17,357 nucleotides of DNA from Lachnospiraceae bacterium UBA6998 (GCA_002448395.1 DJXS01000135.1:1-17357), one strand, 5' to 3'. Positions 1 through 8,329 are shown, numbered from the stretch's first letter. Made by a program: numbers and translations. The notes: a model not told the origin generated them from the sequence alone.

Positions 1-2
1 GG

Positions 3-1265
3 AGAATGGGCCTCGCAAGTCTTGTTACTGTTCCGATCGGCATGTTCAGTTATGCGCTCATGATGCTCGGAAGCGGAGACTTTTACCAGCATACAATCAC
101 AGCGACGAAGGCCCTCAACGATACAGCTGTGGAATATATCAACGGCATTCAGGTGATCAAGGTCTTTGGAAAGACAAAATCCAGCTACGACCGCTTTGTC
201 CATGACGCCCATGAGGCGGTGCACAGCTTTATCGACTGGATGAGGGCCAGCATCCTGCCCATGACTTTTGCCATGGTCGTTATGCCGTCCACAATGGTCT
301 CGGTCCTCCCGATCGGGGGGCTCCTTGTAAAGAACGGAAGCCTGTCTCCGCAGGATTTTGTCATGGTCATCATTCTGTCCGTCGGCCTGATCACTCCGTT
401 CGTGACCCTGATGAGCTATTCGGATGACATCAGGACAATGGGCACGATCTTCGGAGAGGTGAGAGCGATCCTGGATGCGCCGGAGATGGTTCGTCCGGAA
501 GAAGGAAATGCACCTGAGAAGAATGACCTGGAGCTGAAGGACGTGCATTTTTCTTATCATCCGGACGCAGATTCCGAGGTGCTGCACGGCGTTTCCATGA
601 AGATTCCGGAAGGAAGCTTTGTGGCTCTGGTCGGCCCGAGCGGCAGCGGCAAGAGCACGATCGCGCGCCTGATTGCATCTTTATGGGATGCGACGGGCGG
701 CAGTATCTCGATTGGAGGAACAGATATCCGTGATATTCCGCAGGAAGCCTATGCCGATAAGATCGCCTTTGTCTCGCAGGACAACTACCTCTTCAACATG
801 ACGGTGAGAGAAAACATCCGCCTCGGCAGACCTTCCGCGACAGACGCAGAGGTGGAAGAGGCGGCCAAAATGAGCGGCTGCCATGACTTTATCATGAGTC
901 TTGAAAATGGCTATGACACCATGGTCGGCAGTTCCGGCGGCCATCTTTCCGGCGGCGAGCGGCAGCGAATTTCCATCGCGAGAGCCATGCTGAAGGCGGC
1001 ACCGGTCGTGATCCTGGATGAGGCTACCGCTTATACAGATCCGGAAAATGAAGCAGTAATTCAGCGATCTGTCTCGAAACTCACGGAAGGAAAGACCCTG
1101 ATCGTTATCGCACACCGTCTCAGTACGATCGTTGATGCTGACAGGATCTATGTGGTGAAGGACGGGCAGATTCATGAGGAAGGGACCCATGAGGAGCTGC
1201 TCGCACATCATGAACTGTATGAGAAGATGTGGAACGCGCATATGGAGGTGAAGGACAATGGTTAA
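3..1265 (+). CDS. ABC half-transporter (permease + ATPase), 5' partial
   Basis: This is the C-terminal part of a fused membrane/ATPase half-transporter; the reading frame is open to the left edge, so the true start lies outside the window. The visible membrane part has hydrophobic segments near residues 3-22, 82-108 and 118-138 (numbered from the ATG at 6). The ATPase domain follows from about residue 173: Walker A GPSGSGKST near 210, signature LSGGERQR near 315, Walker B VVILDEA near 334 and the switch histidine in IAHRLST near 370. The D-loop reads YTDPENE. The gene overlaps the next ABC gene by 8 bp, so the two half-transporters very probably form a heterodimer. The overall look is that of the YbtP/YbtQ or IrtA/IrtB type of paired exporters/siderophore importers found widely in Clostridia, but the substrate cannot be told from sequence. 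Confidence 0.93.
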   Translation, partial: RMGLASLVTVPIGMFSYALMMLGSGDFYQHTITATKALNDTAVEYINGIQVIKVFGKTKSSYDRFVHDAHEAVHSFIDWMRASILPMTFAMVVMPSTMVSVLPIGGLLVKNGSLSPQDFVMVIILSVGLITPFVTLMSYSDDIRTMGTIFGEVRAILDAPEMVRPEEGNAPEKNDLELKDVHFSYHPDADSEVLHGVSMKIPEGSFVALVGPSGSGKSTIARLIASLWDATGGSISIGGTDIRDIPQEAYADKIAFVSQDNYLFNMTVRENIRLGRPSATDAEVEEAAKMSGCHDFIMSLENGYDTMVGSSGGHLSGGERQRISIARAMLKAAPVVILDEATAYTDPENEAVIQRSVSKLTEGKTLIVIAHRLSTIVDADRIYVVKDGQIHEEGTHEELLAHHELYEKMWNAHMEVKDNG

Positions 1266-3000
1266 GATCATAAGCCGCTTTTTTGCATTCTGCGGGGAGG
1301 AGAACCGCAAGAGATTCCATCAGTCCATTCTTCTTGGCGTGCTGCAGGCAATGTTCGAAGCCCTCAAGATCCCGGCCATAGCCTGTATGGTGCGCGCGCT
1401 GCTTCGCGGAATCGTGACTACGCAGGATATCCTTCTTGCGTTTGGGATCATGCTTTTCTCCATTCTCGGTTCGAGCCTGGTCAAGGCCAAAAGCATGATG
1501 CTGCAGACCGAAGGCGGATATGACACCTGCGCAAGAAAACGCGTGGAAATCGCCGAGCATATGCGCTATCTGCCGATGGGCTATTTCAATGAGAAGTCAC
1601 TTGGACAGATCACTTCGGTCACTACAAATGTGATGCAGAATCTGGAAAATGTCGCGACACGCGTGATCATGATGGTCTGCGAAGGCTTGCTCACGACTTC
1701 TCTGATCATTGTGATGCTGCTGTTTTTTGACTGGCGGATCGCTCTGGTGCTGCTCTGCGGGTTTGCGCTGTTTCTCTTTGCAAATCGTTTTCTGCAGCAG
1801 GCAGCCGGTACGCTGGCCGGGCAAAAGATAGATTCCGACGAGCGCGTGGTAGAGAAGGTGCTGGAATACCTGCAGGGAATGGCAGAAGTCAAAGCGTATC
1901 ATCTGACCGGCACAAAGAGCAGGGAACTGAACAACGCTATCTCTGCCAATGTCAAAGTGAATACGGATATGGAGATGACGCTGATCCCCCGCATGAGCGC
2001 CCAGAATCTGATCGCTAAGCTGACAGGTGTTTGTATGGTGGCGCTGTCCTGCTTCTTCTACTGCAAAGGGACCATGGATGCCCTGACAGCAATCGTCATG
2101 GTAATTTCCGCGTTCATTGTCTATGCCAGCCTCGAGACGGCAGGCAACTATTCCGCGCTGCTTCGGGTGGTGGACGTGAGCGTGTCCAGAGCGCAGGAGA
2201 TCCTGGATACGCCGCAGATGGATATCACAGGGGAAATGATCACGCCTGAGAACAGGAATCTTGCCGCGGAAGATGTGGAATTCTCCTATGAGAAGAAGAA
2301 AGTTATCGATGGGGTTTCGGTGCAGATTCCTGAGAAGACTACGACAGCTATTGTCGGCCCCTCTGGAGGCGGCAAGACGACACTGGTGAATCTTTTGGCC
2401 AGGTTCTGGGATGTGGACGCCGGAACAGTGACTCTGGGTGGAAGAAATGTAAAGGATTACGACATGGATTCCCTGATGGAGAACTTCTCCTTTGTGTTCC
2501 AAAATGTCTACCTGTTCCACGATACCATTGCGAATAATATCCGTTTCGGGCAGCCCGACGCGCCGATGGAGAAGGTGATTGAAGCGGCGAAGAAGGCTTG
2601 CTGTCATGAGTTTATCGAGGCGCTTCCGGAAGGGTATAATACTGTGATCGGAGAAGGCGGCGCCAGCCTTTCCGGCGGAGAAAAGCAGCGCATCTCTATT
2701 GCACGTGCCATGATGAAGGACGCGCCGGTCATTTTCCTTGACGAAGCTACAGCCAATGTAGATCCGGAAAATGAGAATGATCTGATGAAGGCGATTCAGG
2801 CACTGACCAAAGAGAAGACGGTCATTATGATCGCCCACAGGCTCAAAACAGTGGAGCATGCAGATCAGATCCTTGTTGTGGATCACGGTAAGATCGTGCA
2901 GCAGGGAACCCACGAGAACCTGATGCAGGAAGAAGGTATTTATCGGAACTTTATCAGCGAGCGGCGTGAAGCGGCAAGCTGGAAGGTGAAGAGACAGTGA
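1258..3000 (+). CDS. ABC half-transporter (permease + ATPase)
   Basis: A complete 580-residue half-transporter. The first 310 residues or so carry the six-helix type I exporter membrane domain, with clear hydrophobic stretches near residues 70, 135-180, 255-290. The ATPase domain follows: Walker A GPSGGGKTT near 367, signature LSGGEKQRISIARAMM near 471, Walker B VIFLDEA near 491, D-loop NVDPENE and switch histidine IAHRLKT near 525. All catalytic motifs look intact, as in the upstream partner, so both nucleotide sites could be active. The start ATG overlaps the upstream gene by 8 bp and has GGAGGTGAAGGA just ahead, which indicates translational coupling. The pair is most like YbtPQ/IrtAB-type heterodimers; a multidrug or peptide exporter is the alternative. 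Substrate unknown. Confidence 0.95.
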   Translation: MVKIISRFFAFCGEENRKRFHQSILLGVLQAMFEALKIPAIACMVRALLRGIVTTQDILLAFGIMLFSILGSSLVKAKSMMLQTEGGYDTCARKRVEIAEHMRYLPMGYFNEKSLGQITSVTTNVMQNLENVATRVIMMVCEGLLTTSLIIVMLLFFDWRIALVLLCGFALFLFANRFLQQAAGTLAGQKIDSDERVVEKVLEYLQGMAEVKAYHLTGTKSRELNNAISANVKVNTDMEMTLIPRMSAQNLIAKLTGVCMVALSCFFYCKGTMDALTAIVMVISAFIVYASLETAGNYSALLRVVDVSVSRAQEILDTPQMDITGEMITPENRNLAAEDVEFSYEKKKVIDGVSVQIPEKTTTAIVGPSGGGKTTLVNLLARFWDVDAGTVTLGGRNVKDYDMDSLMENFSFVFQNVYLFHDTIANNIRFGQPDAPMEKVIEAAKKACCHEFIEALPEGYNTVIGEGGASLSGGEKQRISIARAMMKDAPVIFLDEATANVDPENENDLMKAIQALTKEKTVIMIAHRLKTVEHADQILVVDHGKIVQQGTHENLMQEEGIYRNFISERREAASWKVKRQ

Positions 3001-3022
3001 GAGGCTGCATGGATTGCCGTTA

Positions 3023-3039
3023 ATCGGTAAAAGACCGAT
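3023..3039 (+). other. small hairpin after the ABC operon
   Basis: ATCGGT and ACCGAT form a 6-bp stem with a 5-nt loop, 23 nt after the second ABC gene. No T-run follows, so it is not a convincing intrinsic terminator. It might protect the 3' end of the ABC transcript or be incidental. Confidence 0.3.
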
Positions 3040-3047
3040 CATAGCAC

Positions 3048-3076
3048 TTGATTTTCCGAGGCTTTGGAAGTAGTAT
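3048..3076 (+). promoter_or_regulatory. candidate sigma-A promoter for dapL-asnB
   Basis: TTGATT (3048-3053) and TAGTAT (3071-3076) are separated by 17 nt, each matching four of six consensus bases. Transcription would start near 3083, about 40 nt before the strong hairpin at 3122 and 170 nt before the dapL start. No better promoter is seen between that hairpin and dapL. This supports, without proving, an attenuated leader. Confidence 0.45.
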
Positions 3077-3121
3077 AGACAAAAGAAAGTTCAGAAATGA
3101 ACAAATTTAAATGAATGAGGC

Positions 3122-3173
3122 AAAGGCGCTTCAGGTATGGATCGGACGATCCATGCTTGAAGTGCCTTTTTTT
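3122..3173 (+). terminator. Strong intrinsic terminator, possible dapL attenuator
   Basis: Arms at 3122-3143 and 3148-3169 pair along about 20 bp with only three G-U wobbles and a 4-nt loop, and run into seven T residues (3167-3173). It either ends transcription of the ABC operon (whose stop codon is about 120 nt upstream) or, if the promoter at 3048 is real, is an attenuator in the dapL leader. No known lysine riboswitch or T-box elements were recognised in the 40 nt before it. Confidence 0.85.
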
Positions 3174-3218
3174 GCGCGAAGCAGCGAAGTGACCTGTCGG
3201 CATGGCTCATTGCAAATT

Positions 3219-3232
3219 GTGAGCTTGCTCAC
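3219..3232 (+). other. small hairpin just upstream of the dapL ribosome site
   Basis: GTGAG and CTCAC pair around a CTTG loop, 9 nt ahead of the AAAGGAG at 3242-3248. It could affect access to the ribosome site. Too short to be sure. Confidence 0.3.
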
Positions 3233-3254
3233 ATCCGGGCGAAAGGAGAATATT

Positions 3255-4469
3255 TTGGCAAAAGTAAATGGAAATTATTTAAAACTGCCGGGCAGTTATC
3301 TGTTCTCGGCAATTGGAAAAAAAGTCCGTGATTACTCAGCGGCAAATCCGGAGGCGAAGATCATTCGGCTTGGAATCGGAGACGTGACACAGCCTATCGC
3401 GCCTGCAGTCATTGAAGCGCTTCATGGGGCGGTTGACGAGATGGGGCATGCGGAGAGCTTCCGCGGATATGCGCCGGACCTCGGCTATGAATTCCTGCGG
3501 GATACGATCGCACGCGAGGACTATAAAGCCAGAGGATGTGAGATCTCGGCGGAGGAAATCTTCATCTCCGACGGCGCAAAGTGCGACTGCGGAAATATTC
3601 AGGAGATCTTCGACACTACTAATCGGATAGCTGTGTGCGATCCCGTGTATCCGGTTTACGTTGACTCCAATGTCATGGCAGGAAGGACAGGCGCTTACAA
3701 TGCGCAGACGGGCAGGTTTGATGATGTGATCTATATGCCGTGCACGGCGGAGAACGGCTTTGTGCCTGAGCTGCCGGAAGAGGTGCCGGACCTGATCTAT
3801 CTGTGTTTTCCCAACAATCCGACGGGCGCGGTCATGACCAAGCCGCAGTTGCAGCAGTGGGTCGACTATGCAAACCTTCATGATTCCATTATTTTGTATG
3901 ATGCAGCCTATGAGGCCTATATTTCGGAGCATGATGTGCCCCACAGTATCTACGAGTGTGAAGGCGCCAGAAGCTGTGCGATCGAGTTTCGATCCTTCTC
4001 CAAGACAGCGGGATTTACCGGACTGCGGCTCGGCTATACGGTGATCCCTTTGAATCTGGAGACAGGCGGCGAAAGGCTGTGGCCTCTGTGGGCCAGGCGC
4101 CATGGGACAAAATATAACGGAGCCCCCTATATCATCCAGAGAGCCGGTGAAGCAGTCTACTCCAGGGAAGGCAGACAGCAGGTACGAGAGCAGATCGCCT
4201 ATTACATGGGCAATGCGAAGTATATCCTGGAGGGACTGCGGTCGGCCGGCTATGAGGTCTCGGGCGGCGTCAACGCGCCCTATATCTGGCTGCGGACACC
4301 CGGCAGTATGACGAGCTGGGAGTTTTTCGATGAACTGCTTACGCAGGCTCATGTGGTAGGTACGCCGGGCTCCGGATTCGGGCCTCACGGCGAACACTAC
4401 TTCCGGCTGACAGCATTCGGCAGCAGGGAGAGCACGATCGAAGCGGTGGACAGGATTAAAGGGATGTAG
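3255..4469 (+). CDS. dapL: LL-diaminopimelate aminotransferase
   Basis: A PLP-dependent fold-type I aminotransferase that converts tetrahydrodipicolinate and glutamate to LL-diaminopimelate in one step, feeding lysine and the diaminopimelate of peptidoglycan. Seen: the family N-terminus KVNGNYLKLPGSYLF, RLGIGDVTQP near residue 35, PNNPTG at 186-191, and the PLP lysine in SFSKTAGF at Lys250. The start is the TTG at 3255: AAAGGAG ends 6 nt upstream and the 404-residue product matches the usual DapL length and N-terminus. An ATG in frame at 3111 would add 48 residues coded by the terminator hairpin and has no ribosome site, so it is rejected. asnB follows after a repeat-filled gap of 106 nt, probably in the same transcript. 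Gene identity is firm. Confidence 0.96.
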   Translation: MAKVNGNYLKLPGSYLFSAIGKKVRDYSAANPEAKIIRLGIGDVTQPIAPAVIEALHGAVDEMGHAESFRGYAPDLGYEFLRDTIAREDYKARGCEISAEEIFISDGAKCDCGNIQEIFDTTNRIAVCDPVYPVYVDSNVMAGRTGAYNAQTGRFDDVIYMPCTAENGFVPELPEEVPDLIYLCFPNNPTGAVMTKPQLQQWVDYANLHDSIILYDAAYEAYISEHDVPHSIYECEGARSCAIEFRSFSKTAGFTGLRLGYTVIPLNLETGGERLWPLWARRHGTKYNGAPYIIQRAGEAVYSREGRQQVREQIAYYMGNAKYILEGLRSAGYEVSGGVNAPYIWLRTPGSMTSWEFFDELLTQAHVVGTPGSGFGPHGEHYFRLTAFGSRESTIEAVDRIKGM

Positions 4470-4470
4470 G

Positions 4471-4545
4471 TGCAAACTACCCCAGAGGTGGTCTGAGAAT
4501 GTGCAAACTACCCCAGAGGTGCAAACTACCCCAGAGGTCGTTTTG
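4471..4545 (+). repeat. Tandem quasi-palindromic repeat, three units between dapL and asnB
   Basis: Three copies of GCAAACTACCCCAGAGGT; their 12-nt cores lie at 4478-4489, 4509-4520 and 4527-4538. The last copy carries the tail CGTTTTG. The first begins two bases after the dapL stop codon. Copies two and three abut with an 18-nt period; the first two are 31 nt apart. The 24-nt long form is a near-palindrome (CAAAC..ACC, loop CCAGA, GGT..GTTTTG). The same family recurs at 8010, 9706, 11346, 11760 and 13592. Confidence 0.95.
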
Positions 4546-4563
4546 AGCAATGAGATTTGTGAG

Positions 4564-4569
4564 AGGAGG
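4564..4569 (+). promoter_or_regulatory. asnB ribosome binding site, decides the start
   Basis: AGGAGG lies 6 nt ahead of ATG 4576. It fixes the start so that Cys2 follows the initiator methionine. The longer in-frame reading from GTG 4501 would be made of repeat sequence (QTTPEVQTTPEV) and would bury the nucleophile. Confidence 0.9.
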
Positions 4570-4575
4570 CAGGAA

Positions 4576-6216
4576 ATGTGTTCGATTTTAGCTTATTGCA
4601 GCGGACAGGCGGATTCCGAGAGAGTGGAGGAGATGCTCTCGAGGACTATATCGAGAGGACCGGATGACAGCAGGATCCTGAATACCGGTAACGGCTATTT
4701 GGGTTTTAACCGCCTTGCCATCATGGGGCTGACCCCGGCAGGGATGCAGCCGTTTGCCCTCAATGGGAATGTGCTGGTCTGCAACGGTGAGCTCTATCGT
4801 TTCCGCAAGATGAAGGAGAGACTGATCGAAAAAGGATATACTTTCATGAGCGGATCCGACTGTGAGATCCTGCTGCCTCTTTATGAAGAGTATGGAATCG
4901 ACATGTTCCGTTTTCTCGACGCTGAGTTTGCTCTGGTTCTGTACGACGCAGAGAGACAGGAGTATATCGCCGCGAGGGATCCAATCGGAATCAGGCCGCT
5001 ATATTTTGGCAGAGATGAGAAGGGCATTCCGGTATTTGCGTCTGAGCCGAAGAGCCTGGTAGGAATCTGCGAGCGGATCGAGCCGTTTCCTCCCGGGCAC
5101 TACGCTGTGATCAGCGCAGCGCATATGGGACCCTGGGACATCGAGTGCATCCCGCTTGAACATCAGGGAATCGCAATGGCGGAGTACAGCAGGATCTGGG
5201 AAGCCGGATATTACCTTGAAGATGAACTTGCGGAGATCAAAAGAAACATTCGCAACAAGCTGATCGCGGGAATTGAGAAGAGACTGGACGCGGACGCGCC
5301 GGTTGGGTTCCTGCTCTCCGGCGGACTGGATTCGTCGTTGGTATGCGGCGTTTCAGCGAAGCTCTTGGACAAGCCGCTTAGAACTTTTTCCATCGGCATG
5401 GACATTGACGCGATCGATCTCAAATACGCGCGCAAAGTGGCGGACTATATCGGAAGCGACCACTATGAAGTGATCATTTCAAGGGATGACGTGATCGCGG
5501 CGCTGGAGCCGGTGATCGCGGCACTTGGAACGTATGATATCACCACAATCCGCGCGTCGATCGGCATGTACCTGGTCTGCAAGTGGATCCATGAAAATAC
5601 AGATGTGCGCGTCATTATGACCGGTGAGATCTCAGATGAGATCTTCGGGTACAAGTATACGGATTTCGCGCCGGATGCTGAAGCTTTCCAGAAGGAAGCG
5701 GAGAAGAGGATCAGGGAGATTCACATGTACGATGTGCTGCGCGCTGACCGGTGCATAAGCGTAAACTCTCTCGAGGCGAGAGTGCCCTTCGGCGATCTGG
5801 ATTTTGTCTCCTATTGCATGAAGATCGATCCGGAGAAGAAGATGAATCGATACGGGATCGGAAAATATCTTCTGAGAGCGGCTTTTGAAGAGGATAAACT
5901 GATACCGTGGGATATTTTGATGAGGGAGAAAGCTGCATTCTCTGATGCTGTCGGCCACTCGCTCGTGAACGACCTGATCGAGTACGCGGGGAGTCTGTAT
6001 TCGGATGAGGAGTTTGAGGCGCGCAGGCAGCGGTTTGCGCATGCGCAGCCCTTCACTAAGGAATCTCTGCTGTACAGAGAGATCTTTGAGAAATATTATC
6101 CCGGCCAGTCTGAAATGGTCGCGGATTTCTGGATGCCCAACCGGGAGTGGGAGGGCTGCAATGTAAACGATCCGTCAGCAAGGGTTCTGTCAAACTACGG
6201 CGCGAGCGGAGAGTGA
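4576..6216 (+). CDS. asnB: asparagine synthase, glutamine-hydrolysing
   Basis: Transfers the glutamine amide to aspartate using ATP. Residues 1-190 are a class II glutaminase domain with the N-terminal nucleophile Cys2 (MCSILAYCSG), RGPDDS near 32 and CNGELYR near 72. The synthase domain begins near 210 and carries the ATP-pyrophosphatase loop SGGLDSS at 248-254. ETYD-like TYDITTIRAS, TGEISDEIFG at 349-358 and the EARVPF motif near 398 follow E. coli AsnB closely; the usual GEGSDE reads GEISDE here. At 546 residues it is near the E. coli enzyme (554). Its position beside dapL and opposite murT-gatD leaves open that it amidates diaminopimelate in peptidoglycan, as B. subtilis AsnB and corynebacterial LtsA do, but sequence favours true asparagine synthesis. 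Its 3' end overlaps gatD (opposite strand) by 22 bp. Confidence 0.93.
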   Translation: MCSILAYCSGQADSERVEEMLSRTISRGPDDSRILNTGNGYLGFNRLAIMGLTPAGMQPFALNGNVLVCNGELYRFRKMKERLIEKGYTFMSGSDCEILLPLYEEYGIDMFRFLDAEFALVLYDAERQEYIAARDPIGIRPLYFGRDEKGIPVFASEPKSLVGICERIEPFPPGHYAVISAAHMGPWDIECIPLEHQGIAMAEYSRIWEAGYYLEDELAEIKRNIRNKLIAGIEKRLDADAPVGFLLSGGLDSSLVCGVSAKLLDKPLRTFSIGMDIDAIDLKYARKVADYIGSDHYEVIISRDDVIAALEPVIAALGTYDITTIRASIGMYLVCKWIHENTDVRVIMTGEISDEIFGYKYTDFAPDAEAFQKEAEKRIREIHMYDVLRADRCISVNSLEARVPFGDLDFVSYCMKIDPEKKMNRYGIGKYLLRAAFEEDKLIPWDILMREKAAFSDAVGHSLVNDLIEYAGSLYSDEEFEARRQRFAHAQPFTKESLLYREIFEKYYPGQSEMVADFWMPNREWEGCNVNDPSARVLSNYGASGE

Positions 6217-6980
6217 AATCTGGACACAACAGCCCTGTTGGCCTCTCTCTCAAGAGAATCATCCAAAGCAGGAAAGTCTGTCAATGAGACGCCGTATTTC
6301 CTGTACAGGGCTCTCTGCAGAAGAAGATCACAGACATGCGGATTCTTGGGAAGAAGAGGTCCGTGAAGATAAGTGCCTATAACATTACGGTAGAGGACGC
6401 CTTCGCAGGCGTCCTTTCCGTTGTTGCCGTGACCATATAAAACTCTGCCCAAAGGTGTGTTGCTGCCGATGTTAGTCCGTCCGCCGTGGTTTTCAAAGCC
6501 GACGATTTCATAAGGCAGGGCATCAGGCAGCGATTCGTTTTTGAGTACAATATTGGAGATCAGCCTGGGTGAGCCCTGCTCTGTGTAGAGATCCACCAAT
6601 GAGAGTCCTTCCATTCTGCCATCCGCTGTGTCGTAGTAGTGACCGAGCAGCTGATAGCCTCCGCAGATCGCAAGCAAAGAACCGCCGTCTTCCACATAAT
6701 CGCGCAGATCCTGACGGATCTTCTGAAGACGGGTGCATACGATCTGCTGTTCCCGGTCCGATCCTCCGCCCAAAAGGACAATATCTGCAGAAGCCAGGGA
6801 GAGATGATCATCCAGATTGCACTCCGTAACCTGTGCGTCGATTCCGCGCCACTTACAGCGCATGCGCATGCACTGAATATTGCCCCGGTCTCCATAGAGA
6901 TTGAGGAGGTCGGGGTAGAGATGTACGATATTCAGCCGATATCTATTGTAATATGGATCATTGCCGCGATTATTATTCAT
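6195..6980 (-). CDS. gatD: lipid II isoglutaminyl synthase, glutaminase subunit
   Basis: A class I (CobB/CobQ-like) glutaminase that gives ammonia to MurT for amidation of the alpha-carboxyl of D-glutamate in lipid II, at the cytoplasmic face of the membrane. Seen in the 261-residue protein: the N-terminal HLYPDLLNLYGDRGN, the nucleophile Cys106 in LLAICGGYQLLG and His206 in IGTYLHGPLLPKNP, the dyad expected for the family. The start codon overlaps the murT stop as ATGA, so translation is coupled and the two subunits should be made in similar amounts. The N-terminal MNNNRGNDPYYNRY stretch is a short polar extension before the conserved part. The 3' end runs 22 bp into the asnB 3' end on the other strand, and no terminator separates them. 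Confidence 0.95.
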   Translation of the reverse strand: MNNNRGNDPYYNRYRLNIVHLYPDLLNLYGDRGNIQCMRMRCKWRGIDAQVTECNLDDHLSLASADIVLLGGGSDREQQIVCTRLQKIRQDLRDYVEDGGSLLAICGGYQLLGHYYDTADGRMEGLSLVDLYTEQGSPRLISNIVLKNESLPDALPYEIVGFENHGGRTNIGSNTPLGRVLYGHGNNGKDACEGVLYRNVIGTYLHGPLLPKNPHVCDLLLQRALYRKYGVSLTDFPALDDSLEREANRAVVSRFHSPLAP

Positions 6981-8329
6981 TTCTCAAGCCCTTCCAGATA
7001 CTTGTGCGCCTCGTAAAGCGCCGTGTAATTGACGAGCACATAGAGGTTTTCGCAGCCGTCTTTCAGCCGCTCGTCGATCGCCTTTTCCACATCAGGTGCC
7101 CTTTCCGAATCGATCTCCACATATTTGAGCCGCAGCTGCATGTCGAGCGCGCGCAGTCCGCTCACTGTTATGGAGCGGATAGTCTCATCCGCCAGCCTGT
7201 CAAAATCCACATCCCACAGCCAGGAGACGTCCCTGCCGTCCTGGGCATTGTCGTTGATCACAATGATCAGGTCCTTCGGCGAACGGTCCTGCAGCATGGC
7301 GGAGATATTCTGATTAAAGCCGGCAGGATTTTTTGCCAGATTCAGAAGGACTCTTTGACCGCCGTTTGTTCCGAGATGAAAGACTTCACCTCTACCGAAC
7401 TGAGGCCTGAAGCTGCGGAGGATCTCACTAAATCTGTCTGTGGGAAGATTCATTTCCCGCAGGACACTGTAGACAGCAAGAATGTTGTAGACGTTGTAGA
7501 AACCATTCAGGGGAGCGGAGATTTTTACAGGCGCAGTTCCGGACTCCTTCACGTCAAAAGACAGCTGCGGCGACAATCTGATGCCGGAAGCGTCATAATC
7601 GATCTGCGGCCGCTCAAAGCCGCAGGCAGGGCAGCAGTAGACTCCGAGCTGGCTGAAGTGATAGAAATCATACCTCAGAGGAGCGCCGCAGTTCTCACAG
7701 AACCTGCCTTCACGGATCACATCTACATTTTCGGTCACTTTTTCACTTACCCCGTAACTGACGATGCGGTGGGCGCTCTTTTTTGCCAGATAAGCTGTGA
7801 GAGGGTCATCGGCGTTGATGACGAGAGTCATGTCCGGAGCTTCAAGGATCGCTTTTTCAAGAGCTTTCATTGTGAGGTCGATCTCCCCGTAGCGGTCGAG
7901 CTGGTCACGGAAGAGACCGGTGAGGATCATACAGTCGGGATAAAGATCCTGCAGGACCCGCGCGGCAGAAGCTTCATCGACCTCCAGGCATGCGAAGTCC
8001 GCATCAAGGTACCCCAGAGGTCCCTTGGCTGCTGTGGCGAAAGCGGCTGCAACACCTTCAACCATGTTGGCACCAAGGCGGTTAGAGACAACGCGGTAAC
8101 CCTGTGCTTCAAGCATGGAACAGAGCAGATTATTGGTGGTCGTTTTGCCGTTGGTGCCGCAGGTCACAATGATCCCGCGGCGGATGTCCGCCGCGAGAGG
8201 AGCTATGATGTGGGGATCGATTTTCAGGGCGGCTCTGCCCGGAAGAGAAGAGCCCGGGCGGCCGCTGAGATGACATGCTGTGAGAGCTGCTTTGGCAGCA
8301 GCGACTGCGAGGAGTGTGCGAGGGCGCAT
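6977..8329 (-). CDS. murT: lipid II isoglutaminyl synthase, Mur-ligase subunit
   Basis: ATP-dependent Mur-ligase-like subunit that activates the D-glutamate carboxyl of lipid II and, with GatD, converts it to isoglutamine. Seen in 450 residues: the P-loop GTNGKTTT at 58-65, LEVDEAS near 115, the zinc-ribbon cysteines CENC (211, 214) and CPAC (233, 236) typical of MurT, and the C-terminal DUF1727 motif DNAQDGRDVSWLWDVDF with the catalytic aspartate region. The start ATG has AAGGAGG 5 nt upstream (8335-8341). It lies 81 nt downstream of the ATP-grasp gene and may share its transcript. Residues 103-108 (GPLGYL) are coded by a copy of the 12-nt core of the repeat family that also sits in carB; alignment to other MurT proteins would show whether this is an insertion. 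Confidence 0.95.
   Translation of the reverse strand: MRPRTLLAVAAAKAALTACHLSGRPGSSLPGRAALKIDPHIIAPLAADIRRGIIVTCGTNGKTTTNNLLCSMLEAQGYRVVSNRLGANMVEGVAAAFATAAKGPLGYLDADFACLEVDEASAARVLQDLYPDCMILTGLFRDQLDRYGEIDLTMKALEKAILEAPDMTLVINADDPLTAYLAKKSAHRIVSYGVSEKVTENVDVIREGRFCENCGAPLRYDFYHFSQLGVYCCPACGFERPQIDYDASGIRLSPQLSFDVKESGTAPVKISAPLNGFYNVYNILAVYSVLREMNLPTDRFSEILRSFRPQFGRGEVFHLGTNGGQRVLLNLAKNPAGFNQNISAMLQDRSPKDLIIVINDNAQDGRDVSWLWDVDFDRLADETIRSITVSGLRALDMQLRLKYVEIDSERAPDVEKAIDERLKDGCENLYVLVNYTALYEAHKYLEGLEK
8010..8021 (+). repeat. single repeat core inside murT
   Basis: An exact copy of the 12-nt core TACCCCAGAGGT, without the flanking CAAAC or CGTTTTG. By base counting an exact 12-mer is expected about 0.002 times on both strands of a window this size, so it is probably a remnant of the repeat family rather than chance, though only 12 bases match. 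Confidence 0.5.

Noticed and set aside
1597..3042. Long minus-strand open reading frame opposite the second ABC gene
   Set aside because: Shadow frame; the plus strand carries the complete set of ABC motifs.
3200..3213. GCATGGCTCATTGC shared by the dapL leader and the carA leader (14259-14272)
   Set aside because: About one chance 14-mer match is expected among all pairs of positions in a window this size, and the two lie on opposite senses relative to their genes.
3111..3254. N-terminal extension of dapL from ATG 3111
   Set aside because: The extra residues are coded by the terminator hairpin, there is no ribosome site, and the TTG at 3255 gives the family's normal N-terminus.
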